This document shows positions 38,953 to 47,093 of a stretch of 64,000 nt of DNA, in pieces. Numbering within the stretch: position 1 is the stretch's first letter; every line of letters starts with the position of its first letter. Both the position numbers and the translations under genes were made by a program. Source of the DNA: Opitutus sp. GAS368 (GTDB taxonomy: Bacteria; Verrucomicrobiota; Verrucomicrobiia; Opitutales; Opitutaceae); NCBI RefSeq assembly GCF_900104925.1, contig NZ_LT629735.1:3579001-3643000 (forward strand). The letters are read 5' to 3'. A model generated the notes under the pieces. The model was given only the letters and a program-made list of their open reading frames with translations, was not told the origin of the DNA and searched no databases.

Positions 38953-40433
38953 TTCGCGGAAGGGGCCGGGCGCTCCAAGATGGCGTAGATGACTTCGGTC
39001 GGCAAGGGGACCAAAGGCAGGCTGCGGGTGAGGCGCGAATCGGCGGCCGGGGTCTTGAGCAATTCGCCCAGTCCGCGCAGGGCCCGGGCATCGGAGCCGG
39101 TGAACTTACCGATCCGGGCCGCGATCTGCCGGGCGTGCTCGGTGTCGCCGGACAGCGTGGCCGCGAGGTAGGTGGCCTGATAGAGTGGCACGGTGTTGGC
39201 GTCCACGGGCAGGTTCGCCGCGGTGAAGCGCGCGAAGAAGCGGGCGAAAAGGGCCGGGTCCGGGTGGTTGATCAGGTTGGCGCAGAATTGGGCCACGATC
39301 CGCGGGATCATCTCGTAGTGGAGCAGCGCCTCAACTTCGGGACCGGCCAGCGCCGGCCACTCCTTGGCTTGATACACGCGCAGCCGGAGAAAGGCCGCCT
39401 CGTCGGGCTGCAGGACGCTGCCGTAGGCGCGAAGCATGCTGCTGGCCGCGTCGGGCTGGTCGTGCCGGAGGAGGCGGTCCACCTGGTAATAGGGAATATA
39501 GCCCGCCGCCGGCTGCCGCTGGACCCGCGTGAGTCGCGGCAGGGCGCGGTCGAGGTGTTGTTGCAACAGGAGCTGCTCAATGCCGATCAGCTCGGTGCAC
39601 CACACGGGCAGGTCGGGATTTCTCGCCAGCACGGTGCCGAGGCAGTCGGCGTCGCCGGTCTGGCGGCAGGAAAACAGCAGGGCGTTGAGCCAGGCGGTGC
39701 GGTCCGCCGGGTCCTCGTTCAGCATGGTCGTGGCGAGGCCCTTGATCGGGGTGTAGGCGGCGCGGGCCAGCAGGGTGCGGAACCAGATCTGGGCGGTCGG
39801 ACGGCGCTGTTCCGGCACGTCATGCATCAGCCGTTCGTAAATGTGGTCCGCCACCGTCGGCTGCGCGGCGGCCTGGCTGAGGGCGGCGAGCGCCAGGCCG
39901 GCCTCGTAGTTGTGCGGGTCGAGCTGGTTGACCATTTCCAAGGACAGCAAGGCTTCCTGGTATTTGCCGGCCTGCAGCGCCTGCTGGGCGCGGGCGGCGT
40001 AAAGTTTTTCCTGCGCGGCCCGCAGTTCGCCCCAGCGCGGGGGCCATACCACGGTCAGGTAACTGGTATCGTAGCGGGCGGCGCGGAGGGCCGCGTATAC
40101 GGCGAAGGTGCCCGCCAGGTAGAGGACCAGGCCCAGCGCCAATGCCAGCAGCACGGCCCGGCCCCAGAAAGGGCGGACGCTCTCTGCGTTGACCCCGCAA
40201 CGCCAGCCCTGCGGCGTCTGGGTCAGCAGCGGGCAGACCCGGCGGAAGCGCGCGGGCTGCCGCCAATAGATGATGGCTTCGCAGCGTGAATCGAGGGCCT
40301 GGCCCGAATCGCTGTAAGTCTGGCAGGGGCAGTCATCCCGGTGCGCCCCGCGCATTCGGAACCAGGTCTTGCGGGTGTTCCAGTAGAAGAGCGCCCACCA
40401 GAAGCGAAAAAAATCTCCGAGCCATCCGGTCAC
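38949..40433 (-). CDS. Membrane-anchored TPR-like protein upstream of exosortase
   Basis: 494 residues, not recognised as a named family. The first 80 residues are cytoplasmic, aromatic and Cys-rich (six Cys, including CPCQTY and CPLLTQ) and could bind a metal. One membrane helix follows at about 91-112 (AVLLALALGLVLYLAGTFAV). The remaining 380 residues are helical repeats of TPR type (EKLYAARAQQALQAGKYQEA, LLSLEMVNQLDPHNYEAGLA). The stop overlaps the exosortase start (ATGA), so the two proteins are made together; exosortase loci often carry such TPR partners. Confidence 0.75.
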   Translation of the reverse strand: MTGWLGDFFRFWWALFYWNTRKTWFRMRGAHRDDCPCQTYSDSGQALDSRCEAIIYWRQPARFRRVCPLLTQTPQGWRCGVNAESVRPFWGRAVLLALALGLVLYLAGTFAVYAALRAARYDTSYLTVVWPPRWGELRAAQEKLYAARAQQALQAGKYQEALLSLEMVNQLDPHNYEAGLALAALSQAAAQPTVADHIYERLMHDVPEQRRPTAQIWFRTLLARAAYTPIKGLATTMLNEDPADRTAWLNALLFSCRQTGDADCLGTVLARNPDLPVWCTELIGIEQLLLQQHLDRALPRLTRVQRQPAAGYIPYYQVDRLLRHDQPDAASSMLRAYGSVLQPDEAAFLRLRVYQAKEWPALAGPEVEALLHYEMIPRIVAQFCANLINHPDPALFARFFARFTAANLPVDANTVPLYQATYLAATLSGDTEHARQIAARIGKFTGSDARALRGLGELLKTPAADSRLTRSLPLVPLPTEVIYAILERPAPSAK

Positions 40434-40492
40434 ACCCTCAAGCTAGGGGGGCGTCGTCGGGCCGCAATGGGCAATTGTAACCGTGGAAGTTT

Positions 40493-40520
40493 TTGACGGC
40501 GACGTTCCGGGGAGTATGTT
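40493..40520 (+). promoter_or_regulatory. Predicted sigma-70-type promoter of the redoxin gene
   Basis: TTGACG at 40493-40498 and TATGTT at 40515-40520 with a 16-bp spacer. The ATG lies 18 nt after the -10, so the leader would be short. Prediction by eye only. Confidence 0.4.
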
Positions 40521-40537
40521 CCGAACCGCATCCTCCC

Positions 40538-41158
40538 ATGAAATCACTGACCCAAATCCTCCTCGCCGGTGCCGCCTCGCTCGCGGTGCTGGGCCTCGGG
40601 CAAGCCGCCACCGCTGAAGTGGGCCAGGCCGCGCCTGACTTCACCCTGACCGACATCAACGGCAAAGCCCGCTCCCTGGCGGAATTCAAGGGCAGGACCG
40701 TGGTGCTCGAATGGGTCAACCCGGACTGTCCGTTCGTGCAGAAACACTACGACCACAGCGGCAACATGCCCAAGACCCAGCAGGCGGCGATCGCTGACGG
40801 CGTCGTATGGCTTTCCATCAATTCCACCGCGGCAGGCAAGGAGGGCGACTATGACCCCGCGCAGGTGAAGGCCTGGCAGGCGCGCGTGCATTCCGCCGCC
40901 ACCGCCTATTTCCGCGACCCGGACGGCAGGGTGGGCAAACTCTACGACGCCCGCACCACGCCGCACCTGTATGTCATCGATCCGGCGGGCACGCTGGTCT
41001 ATGCCGGCGGCATCGACAGCATCCGCTCCAGCAAGGTCGAGGACATTGCCAAGGCCACCAACTACGTGAACGCGGCCCTCGCCGACCTGAAGGCGGGCCG
41101 GCCGGTACGCACGAAGAATTCCCAGCCCTACGGCTGCTCGATCAAGTATTCCAACTGA
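40538..41158 (+). CDS. Secreted redoxin-family (thioredoxin-fold) protein
   Basis: 206 residues from the ATG at 40538. Signal peptide 1-25 (SLTQILLAGAASLAVLGLGQ, AxA cleavage). Peroxiredoxin/AhpC-TSA-like fold: VGQAAPDFTLTDINGKARSL, then LEWVNPDCPFVQKHY with a single Cys where thioredoxins have CxxC, and later TTPHLYVIDPAGTLVYAG. A second Cys lies near the C-terminus (QPYGCSIKY). Probably a periplasmic thiol reductase or peroxidase of unknown partner; family-level call only. Confidence 0.85.
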   Translation: MKSLTQILLAGAASLAVLGLGQAATAEVGQAAPDFTLTDINGKARSLAEFKGRTVVLEWVNPDCPFVQKHYDHSGNMPKTQQAAIADGVVWLSINSTAAGKEGDYDPAQVKAWQARVHSAATAYFRDPDGRVGKLYDARTTPHLYVIDPAGTLVYAGGIDSIRSSKVEDIAKATNYVNAALADLKAGRPVRTKNSQPYGCSIKYSN

Positions 41159-41280
41159 GCCGGGATCGTGCGGCTCGAGGTGGAGCGGGTTGACCTCAAC
41201 ACGCTGGCACTACTCCGTTGGGTTCCGACCCACCCCGTCGCTTCGCGCCATCAGCCGTCGCCGGGCCTATGGCCGACAGG

Positions 41281-41339
41281 CCCCTCTCCAGCGGGAATTA
41301 TCGCCGGCGTTGGTTTGGGTCCCCTCTGGAGAGGGGTGC
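41281..41339. repeat. Inverted repeat (cccctctcca...tggagagggg)
   Basis: Arms cccctctccagcggg and cccctctggagaggggtg are complementary; related copies at 49045-49103 and 50752-50855, where the flanks gacacacccc/ggggtgtgtt are also paired. Confidence 0.75.
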
Positions 41340-41444
41340 CCGGCAGGGCGGGGTATGTGCTCGGGGTATTCTATACCTGACGGAGTAGTGCTAATGTCCC
41401 GTCAGATCAGTTCGCTGCCTAATCTCAAGAGACCAATTTCCGAA

Positions 41445-41523
41445 TGTAGGAGCCTGCTTGCAGGCGATTTTGACCCGCGAAGCCAATCCCCACGTCTGAA
41501 TCGCCTGCAAGCAGGCTCCTACA
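41445..41523. repeat. Palindromic repeat (tgtaggagcctgcttgcaggcgatt...), second copy
   Basis: Arms identical to those at 18575-18654 apart from two bases; centre unrelated. Copies so far apart and so similar suggest recent mobility or gene conversion. Confidence 0.85.
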
Positions 41524-41603
41524 ATATGAACCGAACTTGTCTGACACACCCTGGTTTGGGAGCGGACACGCTGAAGCGCATTGGGATCAACTCGCTCCGC
41601 CTT

Positions 41604-42275
41604 TTAATGGGGCGCGGAGCCTGCAGGTCCCGGCTTTTTTGTCGGCCGCGACATGCCAAGCAGCCAGGCGATAAGGGCGTAGGCGGCGCTGGCCAGATGG
41701 GCGCTCGTGGCAACCCGGACCGCCGGGTCGTCGAACCGGATCATGCCACCGCCGCGTCCGCCCTGGGCGCTCTCGAAGATGACCTCGCCGACATAAATCA
41801 CGAGCACGGCGGGCCAGAACCAGTCCGTCCAGTTCCGCTGCCAGCCCTGCAGCGCGAGAAACAGGAGCAGGCCCAGGTTGACGGCGCTCAGCCCACCATA
41901 GAGGAGCATGGCTGGATCGAACCAGTAAAGCGCTGCCGTGATGAATGCGGGCAGTGCGACAAGGCCCACGCGACTGAACACGGGATGCCGGGCCTCGAGC
42001 AGCCAGCCAAGGATCACTAGGAGGCCGGTGTCGGCCACGAAGTGGGGCCAGCCGAAATGCACGAAATGTCCCGTCCAGACCCGCCACCATTCGCCAGCGG
42101 CCACCGCCGCGCGGTCATAGAGCAGGGCCGGGCGCCAAGCCGGGTTGAGCTGGATGACCAAGGCGACCGCGGCGGCGGCAAGGAAAGTCCAAGGAGGAGA
42201 AACCTGAAACCCGAGACCTGAGACCTGAAGGCCGGACGAGCCGGTCGGCGGCTTGATTCCCTTTTCAGGTTTCAA
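41604..42275 (-). CDS. rrtA: Rhombosortase (rhomboid-like GlyGly-CTERM processing protease)
   Basis: Intramembrane serine protease that cuts GlyGly-CTERM tails of exported proteins. 223 residues with about six membrane helices. Signature segments: AAGEWWRVWTGHFVHFGWPHF (about 60-79), the catalytic serine in LLYGGLSAVNLGLL (Ser130) and the catalytic histidine in VATSAHLASAAYAL (His193). It lies 10 bp behind a metalloprotease gene that ends in a Gly-rich tail, i.e. next to its probable substrate. Start: the only in-frame start after a stop is TTG at 42275, inside a cctgaaac repeat, so residues 1-26 (LQVSGLGFQVS) are repeat-derived. Confidence 0.88.
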   Translation of the reverse strand: MKPEKGIKPPTGSSGLQVSGLGFQVSPPWTFLAAAAVALVIQLNPAWRPALLYDRAAVAAGEWWRVWTGHFVHFGWPHFVADTGLLVILGWLLEARHPVFSRVGLVALPAFITAALYWFDPAMLLYGGLSAVNLGLLLFLALQGWQRNWTDWFWPAVLVIYVGEVIFESAQGGRGGGMIRFDDPAVRVATSAHLASAAYALIAWLLGMSRPTKKPGPAGSAPH

Positions 42276-42285
42276 GTTTCAGGTC

Positions 42286-43728
42286 TCAGCCCTGTGCGCC
42301 GAGCGCCCGATGACGGCGAAGGAAACGGGCAAAACCGAGCAAGCTCAGGGCGCCATAGAACCACAGGCTGGGCGCGCCGCCACCCCCGCCGCCGCCGCTG
42401 GTCATAGGCGGTGGTGGGGGCGGCGGTGTGGTTACCGTGAGAGCGGCGTTGTTACTGGTGACCGAGCCGGCGTTGTTGCTGACCGTTACGCTATAAGTGC
42501 CGGCGTTGGCGGTCTGGGCGCTGTTGATGGTATAGGTGGCGCTGGTGGCGCCGCTGATATTGTTGCCGTTGAACTGCCACTGGTAGGCGGTCGCACCGGT
42601 GGCGGTGACCGTGAAACTGGCCGTGCCGCCCACGGTGACGGTCACGCCGACCGGCTGGGCGGTGATGACGGGCAACGTCGGCCCGGAGGACGTGAGGCTG
42701 AGATTGACGGTGATCCCCGCCGAGTCGGCCCCGTTGCCGTCGTTGTTGTTGAAGCCGTCGACGGCGATGAAATAGGTGGTGCCGCCGGTCGCGGTGAAGG
42801 CCACGGAACTGGCCTGCACGATGCCGGGGTTGATGTCATCATTGCTCGCGACGGTGGTCAGGTTGTTGAGAGCGCTGCCGGTATAGACCCCGAGGGTGGT
42901 GTCGAAATAGCTGCCGCGGGTGTCTAGCGTGACGGGACCGGAGGCCGCGGCGGTCCATTTCCACCAGACGGAGCGGCCGCCACTATTGCCCGCGTGGTTG
43001 GGCTCGCCGGCCTCCTTGGTGGCGTTGGTGTTGAAGCCGGTGACGGTGACGGCGTTGTTGGTGGGAGTAAGGTTGATGGCGTTGGCGAAGTTGTCGTTGG
43101 CGGGTATGCCGGGCGGTCCGTAGAGATTCTGTACGCCGGTGATGTCGTCCGTCGCCAGGGTATCGAGATCGCTGATTTTGCTGTTCATGATGGCGATGAC
43201 GGTCTGGCCGGCATCATCCGGGTGGTCCAGGCCGAGCAGATGGCCCATCTCGTGCAGCGAGACGCGCTTCAGGTCGACCGTGTTGCCTTGGCGGGGGCCA
43301 TCGTAGATGCCCCAGGTCCGGGCCGAATTAAACAGGATGTCCCCTTCAGTGCGCTGGTTGCCGAGGGCCCAGGTGGTGGTGACGGCCAGGACGTTGGTGT
43401 CAAAGGCCTGGCCGAATACGTCGGCGGCGAAGACCAGCTCGTTGACATGGTTGTGGTCGGTGGCCGCGCCGGCGGCGGCGGTTGTGGAGGTGATCTGCAG
43501 GTCGCCGAGCTGGGCATTCCACTTCTGGGCGGAGGCCTGGGCGGCGGCGTTGAAGGCGGTGGTGCTCCCGGCCGCATCCAGCTTGATCTGGATCGCGATC
43601 GAACCGGCGGGCCACTTGATGGGCAGGCCGGTGTCCTTGTTGGTGATGTAGGCGAAGCCCCAGGCGGAGGCGGCGCCCAGCAGGCCGGTCGCGAGGACAA
43701 GCGCGGTCCGGAAAGGATTAATTTTCAC
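42286..43728 (-). CDS. Secreted matrixin-like metalloprotease with Ig-like domain and GlyGly-CTERM tail
   Basis: 480 residues. Signal peptide 1-24; metzincin zinc motif LHEMGHLLGLDHPDD (His159, Glu160, His163, His169), followed by a Met-turn-like IAIMNSK (about 178-184). A beta-sandwich pre-peptidase-C-like domain (about 210-340, EPNHAGNSGGRSVWWKW), an Ig-like/Big domain (about 355-445) with repeated NAGTYSVTVSNNAG, then a Pro run, a run of seven Gly and a C-terminal tail of one hydrophobic helix plus RFLRRHRA. That last block is a GlyGly-CTERM type signal: Gly-rich hinge, helix, basic end. Overlaps the gene upstream by 11 bp and precedes the rhombosortase. Confidence 0.87.
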   Translation of the reverse strand: MKINPFRTALVLATGLLGAASAWGFAYITNKDTGLPIKWPAGSIAIQIKLDAAGSTTAFNAAAQASAQKWNAQLGDLQITSTTAAAGAATDHNHVNELVFAADVFGQAFDTNVLAVTTTWALGNQRTEGDILFNSARTWGIYDGPRQGNTVDLKRVSLHEMGHLLGLDHPDDAGQTVIAIMNSKISDLDTLATDDITGVQNLYGPPGIPANDNFANAINLTPTNNAVTVTGFNTNATKEAGEPNHAGNSGGRSVWWKWTAAASGPVTLDTRGSYFDTTLGVYTGSALNNLTTVASNDDINPGIVQASSVAFTATGGTTYFIAVDGFNNNDGNGADSAGITVNLSLTSSGPTLPVITAQPVGVTVTVGGTASFTVTATGATAYQWQFNGNNISGATSATYTINSAQTANAGTYSVTVSNNAGSVTSNNAALTVTTPPPPPPPMTSGGGGGGGAPSLWFYGALSLLGFARFLRRHRALGAQG

Positions 43729-44323
43729 GGGAGGAAGAGGAAGCGAGTGCGGCGGCCCGGGCCCGGATTTGCGAGATGAAGACGGCCGCAGTGAGCGGCC
43801 GGGCGGACGGATCCTGCCGCACCGTCATGGCCGGCTCCATGGGCTGCGCGACATCCTGCAGGCTGTAAAGCAGCCGGCCGTTGCTGCGCATGACATAATC
43901 CTGACCGGACTTGGCCTCGTGCATGACGGGGTAGACCCCGTGCATCAAGGCGACGAGGGGAAACATTTTCCGCTGCTCGCCGTGGACAAAGAGCACCTGC
44001 TCGTCACCCGCGTGGAACTGGGGCATGCCCTCCAGCACCAGTTCGTCCTGGCCGATGCGGCCGCCAATCAGGTCGAGCACCAGCGGTGAGGGCGGTGCGC
44101 CCTTGATGACGTCGCGGATCTCCAGCTCCACCCTGGTGCTGATGTAGCGACGGCCGTCGGTGGTTTGATGCCACTCGGGGGTGGCGGACGTGACCACGGC
44201 GCGCACGATGTAGTCGGACTGGGTGATGAGCGAGTCGATGTCAGGCGCCTCGACGGTCGTGGCCGAAAGGCGCAGCGACAGCAGGAAGGCCAGACCGAGA
44301 AAGAGGGATCGGCGAGCGGTCAT
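43718..44323 (-). CDS. Secreted protein of unknown function, operon partner of the metalloprotease
   Basis: 201 residues, signal peptide 1-21 (RRSLFLGLAFLLSLRLSATT). The mature part is predicted beta-rich: YIVRAVVTSATPEW, STRVELEIRDVIKGAPP, LVLDLIGGRIGQDELVLEGM and FHAGDEQVLFVHG, a pattern seen in secreted proteins that accompany bacterial matrixins. It has no Gly tail or cysteine pair. It overlaps the protease gene by 11 bp, so both should be made together; it may be an inhibitor, chaperone or propeptide in trans. Confidence 0.7.
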   Translation of the reverse strand: MTARRSLFLGLAFLLSLRLSATTVEAPDIDSLITQSDYIVRAVVTSATPEWHQTTDGRRYISTRVELEIRDVIKGAPPSPLVLDLIGGRIGQDELVLEGMPQFHAGDEQVLFVHGEQRKMFPLVALMHGVYPVMHEAKSGQDYVMRSNGRLLYSLQDVAQPMEPAMTVRQDPSARPLTAAVFISQIRARAAALASSSSREN

Positions 44324-44426
44324 GGGTAGATATCAAGACGGCGGAACGGGCCCAAGGTTCCGCACTTGTGTGCCGGCATTCCTAGTAAAACGGCCGGCGG
44401 GAGGTCAAAGTCTAATTGGTAACAGT

Positions 44427-45278
44427 TTAGACCGTGATTGAGAAAAGCTCCACGTCCAGCCGGCCCTCCGCCACGCGGGTGGTGGGGCCGGTCATCCGGA
44501 TGGCAAAATCGGGGGCGATCTCGATGCCGATGCGCCCGCCGGGCATGTGCACGGTCAGCTTGGCGTCGACGAGGCCGAGCTTGTGCGCCACGGCGGCGGA
44601 GGCGCTGGAGCTGCTGCCCGAGGCCAGCGTGTAGCCGGCGCCGCGCTCCCAGATCTCGATCCGGACGTTCTGCCGGTCGAGCACCCGGAGGAACTGCACG
44701 TTGATGCGGTTGGGGAAGTTTTTGTGCACTTCGATGTCCGGGCCGTATTGCTTCGCCAGCGCGGCCGAGATCTCCGGCAGCACGATCACGCAGTGCGGAT
44801 TGCCGATGCCGGCGGCGTTGAACGTGAACTCGCGGCCCTGGATCGTGAATTTTTCCCCGAGCACCTCGCGCACCGGGCCGGCGACGGGGATGCGGTCGCT
44901 CTGAAAAGTGACGCGGCCCATCTCTACCGTGATCAACTGGCCGTGCTGCAGGACGCGGGACTCGACGACCCCGCCGGGGGTCTCGATGGTGAAGGGCTGG
45001 TCGCCGGCGAGCTTCTGGTCGTAAAGGTAGCGGGAGAAGATGCGCAGGCCGTTGCCGGATTTCTCCGCCTCGGAGCCGTCCGGGTTGAAGATACGGAGGC
45101 CGAACCGGGCCTGCGAGGCGCGGAGCGGCCCCCAGAGGATGCCGTCGGAACCGGCGCCGAAGTTGCGGTGGCAGATGGCGCGGATCTGCTCGGGGGTGGG
45201 CTGCTCCCAGCCGGGGTAGTCGGCCGGGTTCATCACCAGGTAATCGTTGCCGAGGGCGTGGTATTTGAAAAAGCGCAT
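44427..45278 (-). CDS. Diaminopimelate epimerase homologue with both catalytic cysteines replaced by serine
   Basis: 283 residues, the size of DapF. Substrate-contact motifs are kept: FKYHALGNDYLVMN (Asn11), NPDGSEAEKSGNGLRIF (72-82), AAGIGNPHCVIVL (Asn160), WERGAGYTLASGSSSS (Glu211-Arg212). In DapF the two acid/base cysteines sit in CGNG and ACGTG; here the codons TCC and TCG give Ser74 and Ser220. Either the enzyme has a changed reaction or is inactive for epimerisation. The gene is alone; no other lysine-pathway gene is near, so another family member may make meso-DAP. I therefore give no gene symbol. Confidence 0.85.
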   Translation of the reverse strand: MRFFKYHALGNDYLVMNPADYPGWEQPTPEQIRAICHRNFGAGSDGILWGPLRASQARFGLRIFNPDGSEAEKSGNGLRIFSRYLYDQKLAGDQPFTIETPGGVVESRVLQHGQLITVEMGRVTFQSDRIPVAGPVREVLGEKFTIQGREFTFNAAGIGNPHCVIVLPEISAALAKQYGPDIEVHKNFPNRINVQFLRVLDRQNVRIEIWERGAGYTLASGSSSSASAAVAHKLGLVDAKLTVHMPGGRIGIEIAPDFAIRMTGPTTRVAEGRLDVELFSITV

Positions 45279-45327
45279 GGGAAGAGCAAAGGCTAGGGAT
45301 AAACAGTGAGAGGACGGAAGTGCGAAA

Positions 45328-45403
45328 TGGAGGCGGGACCATCAGTCTCGCGGGTTATTGGCCACGACGCCTATGCCTCGCGGGACTGATGGTCCCGCCT
45401 CCA
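45328..45403. repeat. Palindromic repeat (tggaggcgggaccatcagtctcgcggg...tccca)
   Basis: Arms tggaggcgggaccatcagtctcgcggg and cgcgggactgatggtcccgcctcca complement each other. Related copies at 48952-48980 (partial), 49950-50025 and 50619-50693. Confidence 0.85.
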
Positions 45404-45414
45404 ACAAATCCGGC

Positions 45415-46911
45415 TCAGCTGGCGGCGCGGGCCTTGACGCCGTAGCCGAGCAGTTTGCGCTCCTTGATGAACTCGGCGACCTTGGCCGGCACCATCTTCT
45501 CCCAGGAATCGTCCCCGGCCTTGATGCGTTGGAGGACGTCGCGCGAGAAGATGCTCAGGTGGTCCGGATTGTAGCCGACGATGCAGTCGAGATTGTGGTT
45601 CTCGAGCAGGTGGGCGTAGAGGTTGCGGAGGCGGTCGTTCACCTGCAGGTTCCGGGCCGTGATCATGACGCCGGACGAGAACGCGTGGCTGGTGCCGCCG
45701 TGGCTTGCGGCGCTGGCGGGATTGCCGCTGGCGAGGTAGCTGTCGTAGGCGGCCTGCCGCATCGGGTAGACATAGAGTTTCACCGCATGGCGGAACATGC
45801 GGCCCATCGACTCGAGAATGCCGCCCTCCAGGTTCTCATAATACTTCTCGTTGAAGATCTCGAGGAGGTTGTTGATGCCCATCGCCACGCCGATCATCTC
45901 CTTCGTGTAGCGGCGGAAGTAGGACACGAGACGGTAGAACTCCGAGTAGTTCGAGATGAGCGTGGTGAAGCCGATGTGGCCCAGCATGTCGACGCGGGCG
46001 AGAAAGTCGGCGGCGTCCAGGTCGCCCTCGGAGAGGAGGTTGTTCATCGTGATCTCCATGAGGACGATCATGTCCTTCCCCTTGACCATGGGCTCCTGCA
46101 TGAACTGCGCGGTGGCGCAGGTGAGCATGTCGACGTTGACGTGCGTGACGGGCCGGAAGCTGCCGCGCTCGACGAGCACGGCCTGGTGGTGCAGCGCCTC
46201 GGAGGGTTGCAGCACCTCGCCGTCGGGGGCGAACATCACGGCGTTGGTCAGGCCGTATTGGACGAGGCGGAGCGAGAGCAGGCGGTTGTCGACGGCGCCG
46301 AAGGCCGGGCCGCTGACGCGCAGCATGTCGATCTCGACGCGGTCGGTGCCGATGTTGTCGGCGAGCGACTGGATCAACTGGGACGGATCATGGGCGTAGT
46401 TGAAGGCGCCGTAGATGAGGTTGGTGCCGACGATGCCGAGGGTCTGCTGCTGGAGGACGTTCTCCTTGTCCCACATGCGGACATGGATGATGATGTCGCT
46501 CGGCTCGGCGCCGACCTCGTGCTGGAAGCGGACGCCCAGCCAGCCGTGGCCGTCATTGGGGCCCTTGAAGCTCTTGGCGACGACGGTGTCGGCGAACACG
46601 AAGAACTTGGTGCGGTCGGCGCGTTTCTCCGCGAGGCGTTCGATGAGCAGCCGGTATTCGTGGTCGAGCATCGTCAGCAGGCGCTCGCGGGAGACGTAGC
46701 GCGGGGCCTTGCCGTAGATGGCGTCGCTGAAGGTCATGTCGTAGGCCGACATGGTCTTGGCGATGGCGCCGGAGGCGCCGCCGACCTGGAAGAAGATGCG
46801 GGAGACCTCCTGCCCGGCGCCGATCTCCGCGATGGTGCCGTAGCGCGTGCCATCGAGATTGATGGTCAGCGCCTTGCGGTTGGTCGTGAGCAGTTCCTTT
46901 TTCTCACTCAT
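45415..46911 (-). CDS. Conserved cytoplasmic protein of unknown function
   Basis: 498 residues from the ATG at 46911 (MSEKKELLTTNRKALTINLD). Soluble, no signal peptide or membrane segment. The sequence is well ordered, with highly conserved-looking stretches (YGTIAEIGAGQEVSRIFFQV, YVSRERLLTMLDHEYRLLIE, EMIGVAMGINNLLEIFNEKY), consistent with a single-domain enzyme, but I do not recognise a catalytic motif. I have seen proteins of this look given unrelated names in databases and make no functional call. Confidence 0.85.
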   Translation of the reverse strand: MSEKKELLTTNRKALTINLDGTRYGTIAEIGAGQEVSRIFFQVGGASGAIAKTMSAYDMTFSDAIYGKAPRYVSRERLLTMLDHEYRLLIERLAEKRADRTKFFVFADTVVAKSFKGPNDGHGWLGVRFQHEVGAEPSDIIIHVRMWDKENVLQQQTLGIVGTNLIYGAFNYAHDPSQLIQSLADNIGTDRVEIDMLRVSGPAFGAVDNRLLSLRLVQYGLTNAVMFAPDGEVLQPSEALHHQAVLVERGSFRPVTHVNVDMLTCATAQFMQEPMVKGKDMIVLMEITMNNLLSEGDLDAADFLARVDMLGHIGFTTLISNYSEFYRLVSYFRRYTKEMIGVAMGINNLLEIFNEKYYENLEGGILESMGRMFRHAVKLYVYPMRQAAYDSYLASGNPASAASHGGTSHAFSSGVMITARNLQVNDRLRNLYAHLLENHNLDCIVGYNPDHLSIFSRDVLQRIKAGDDSWEKMVPAKVAEFIKERKLLGYGVKARAAS

Positions 46912-47093
46912 GGTCGGACTATATAGGCGGGTTTGCCCGCCCAAGGGAAGGCTAGGTATGTCACAATCGGATGCTAGCAGGGAAAATTAAGCTCCCGGGC
47001 GGATTATTTATCACGATCTTATGCCGGTTTGCCCCGCGACCGGCCGGTCGCTTTTCGCTGGCGGAAGCGGGGGGCTTGCCTAGGTTCGCCCCC

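Larger units (their letters stand above)
41159..41603. other. Gene-free stretch filled with nested palindromic repeats
   Basis: 445 bp between the redoxin gene and the rhombosortase stop. It holds a cccctctcca...ctggagagggg inverted repeat at 41281-41339, a tgtaggagcctgcttgcaggcgatt palindrome at 41445-41523, and traces of others (gacacacccttg). No credible gene or RNA was seen. Confidence 0.7.

Noticed and set aside
45415-46911. Naming the 498-residue protein after database labels seen for similar sequences
   Set aside because: No motif in the sequence supports any of them.
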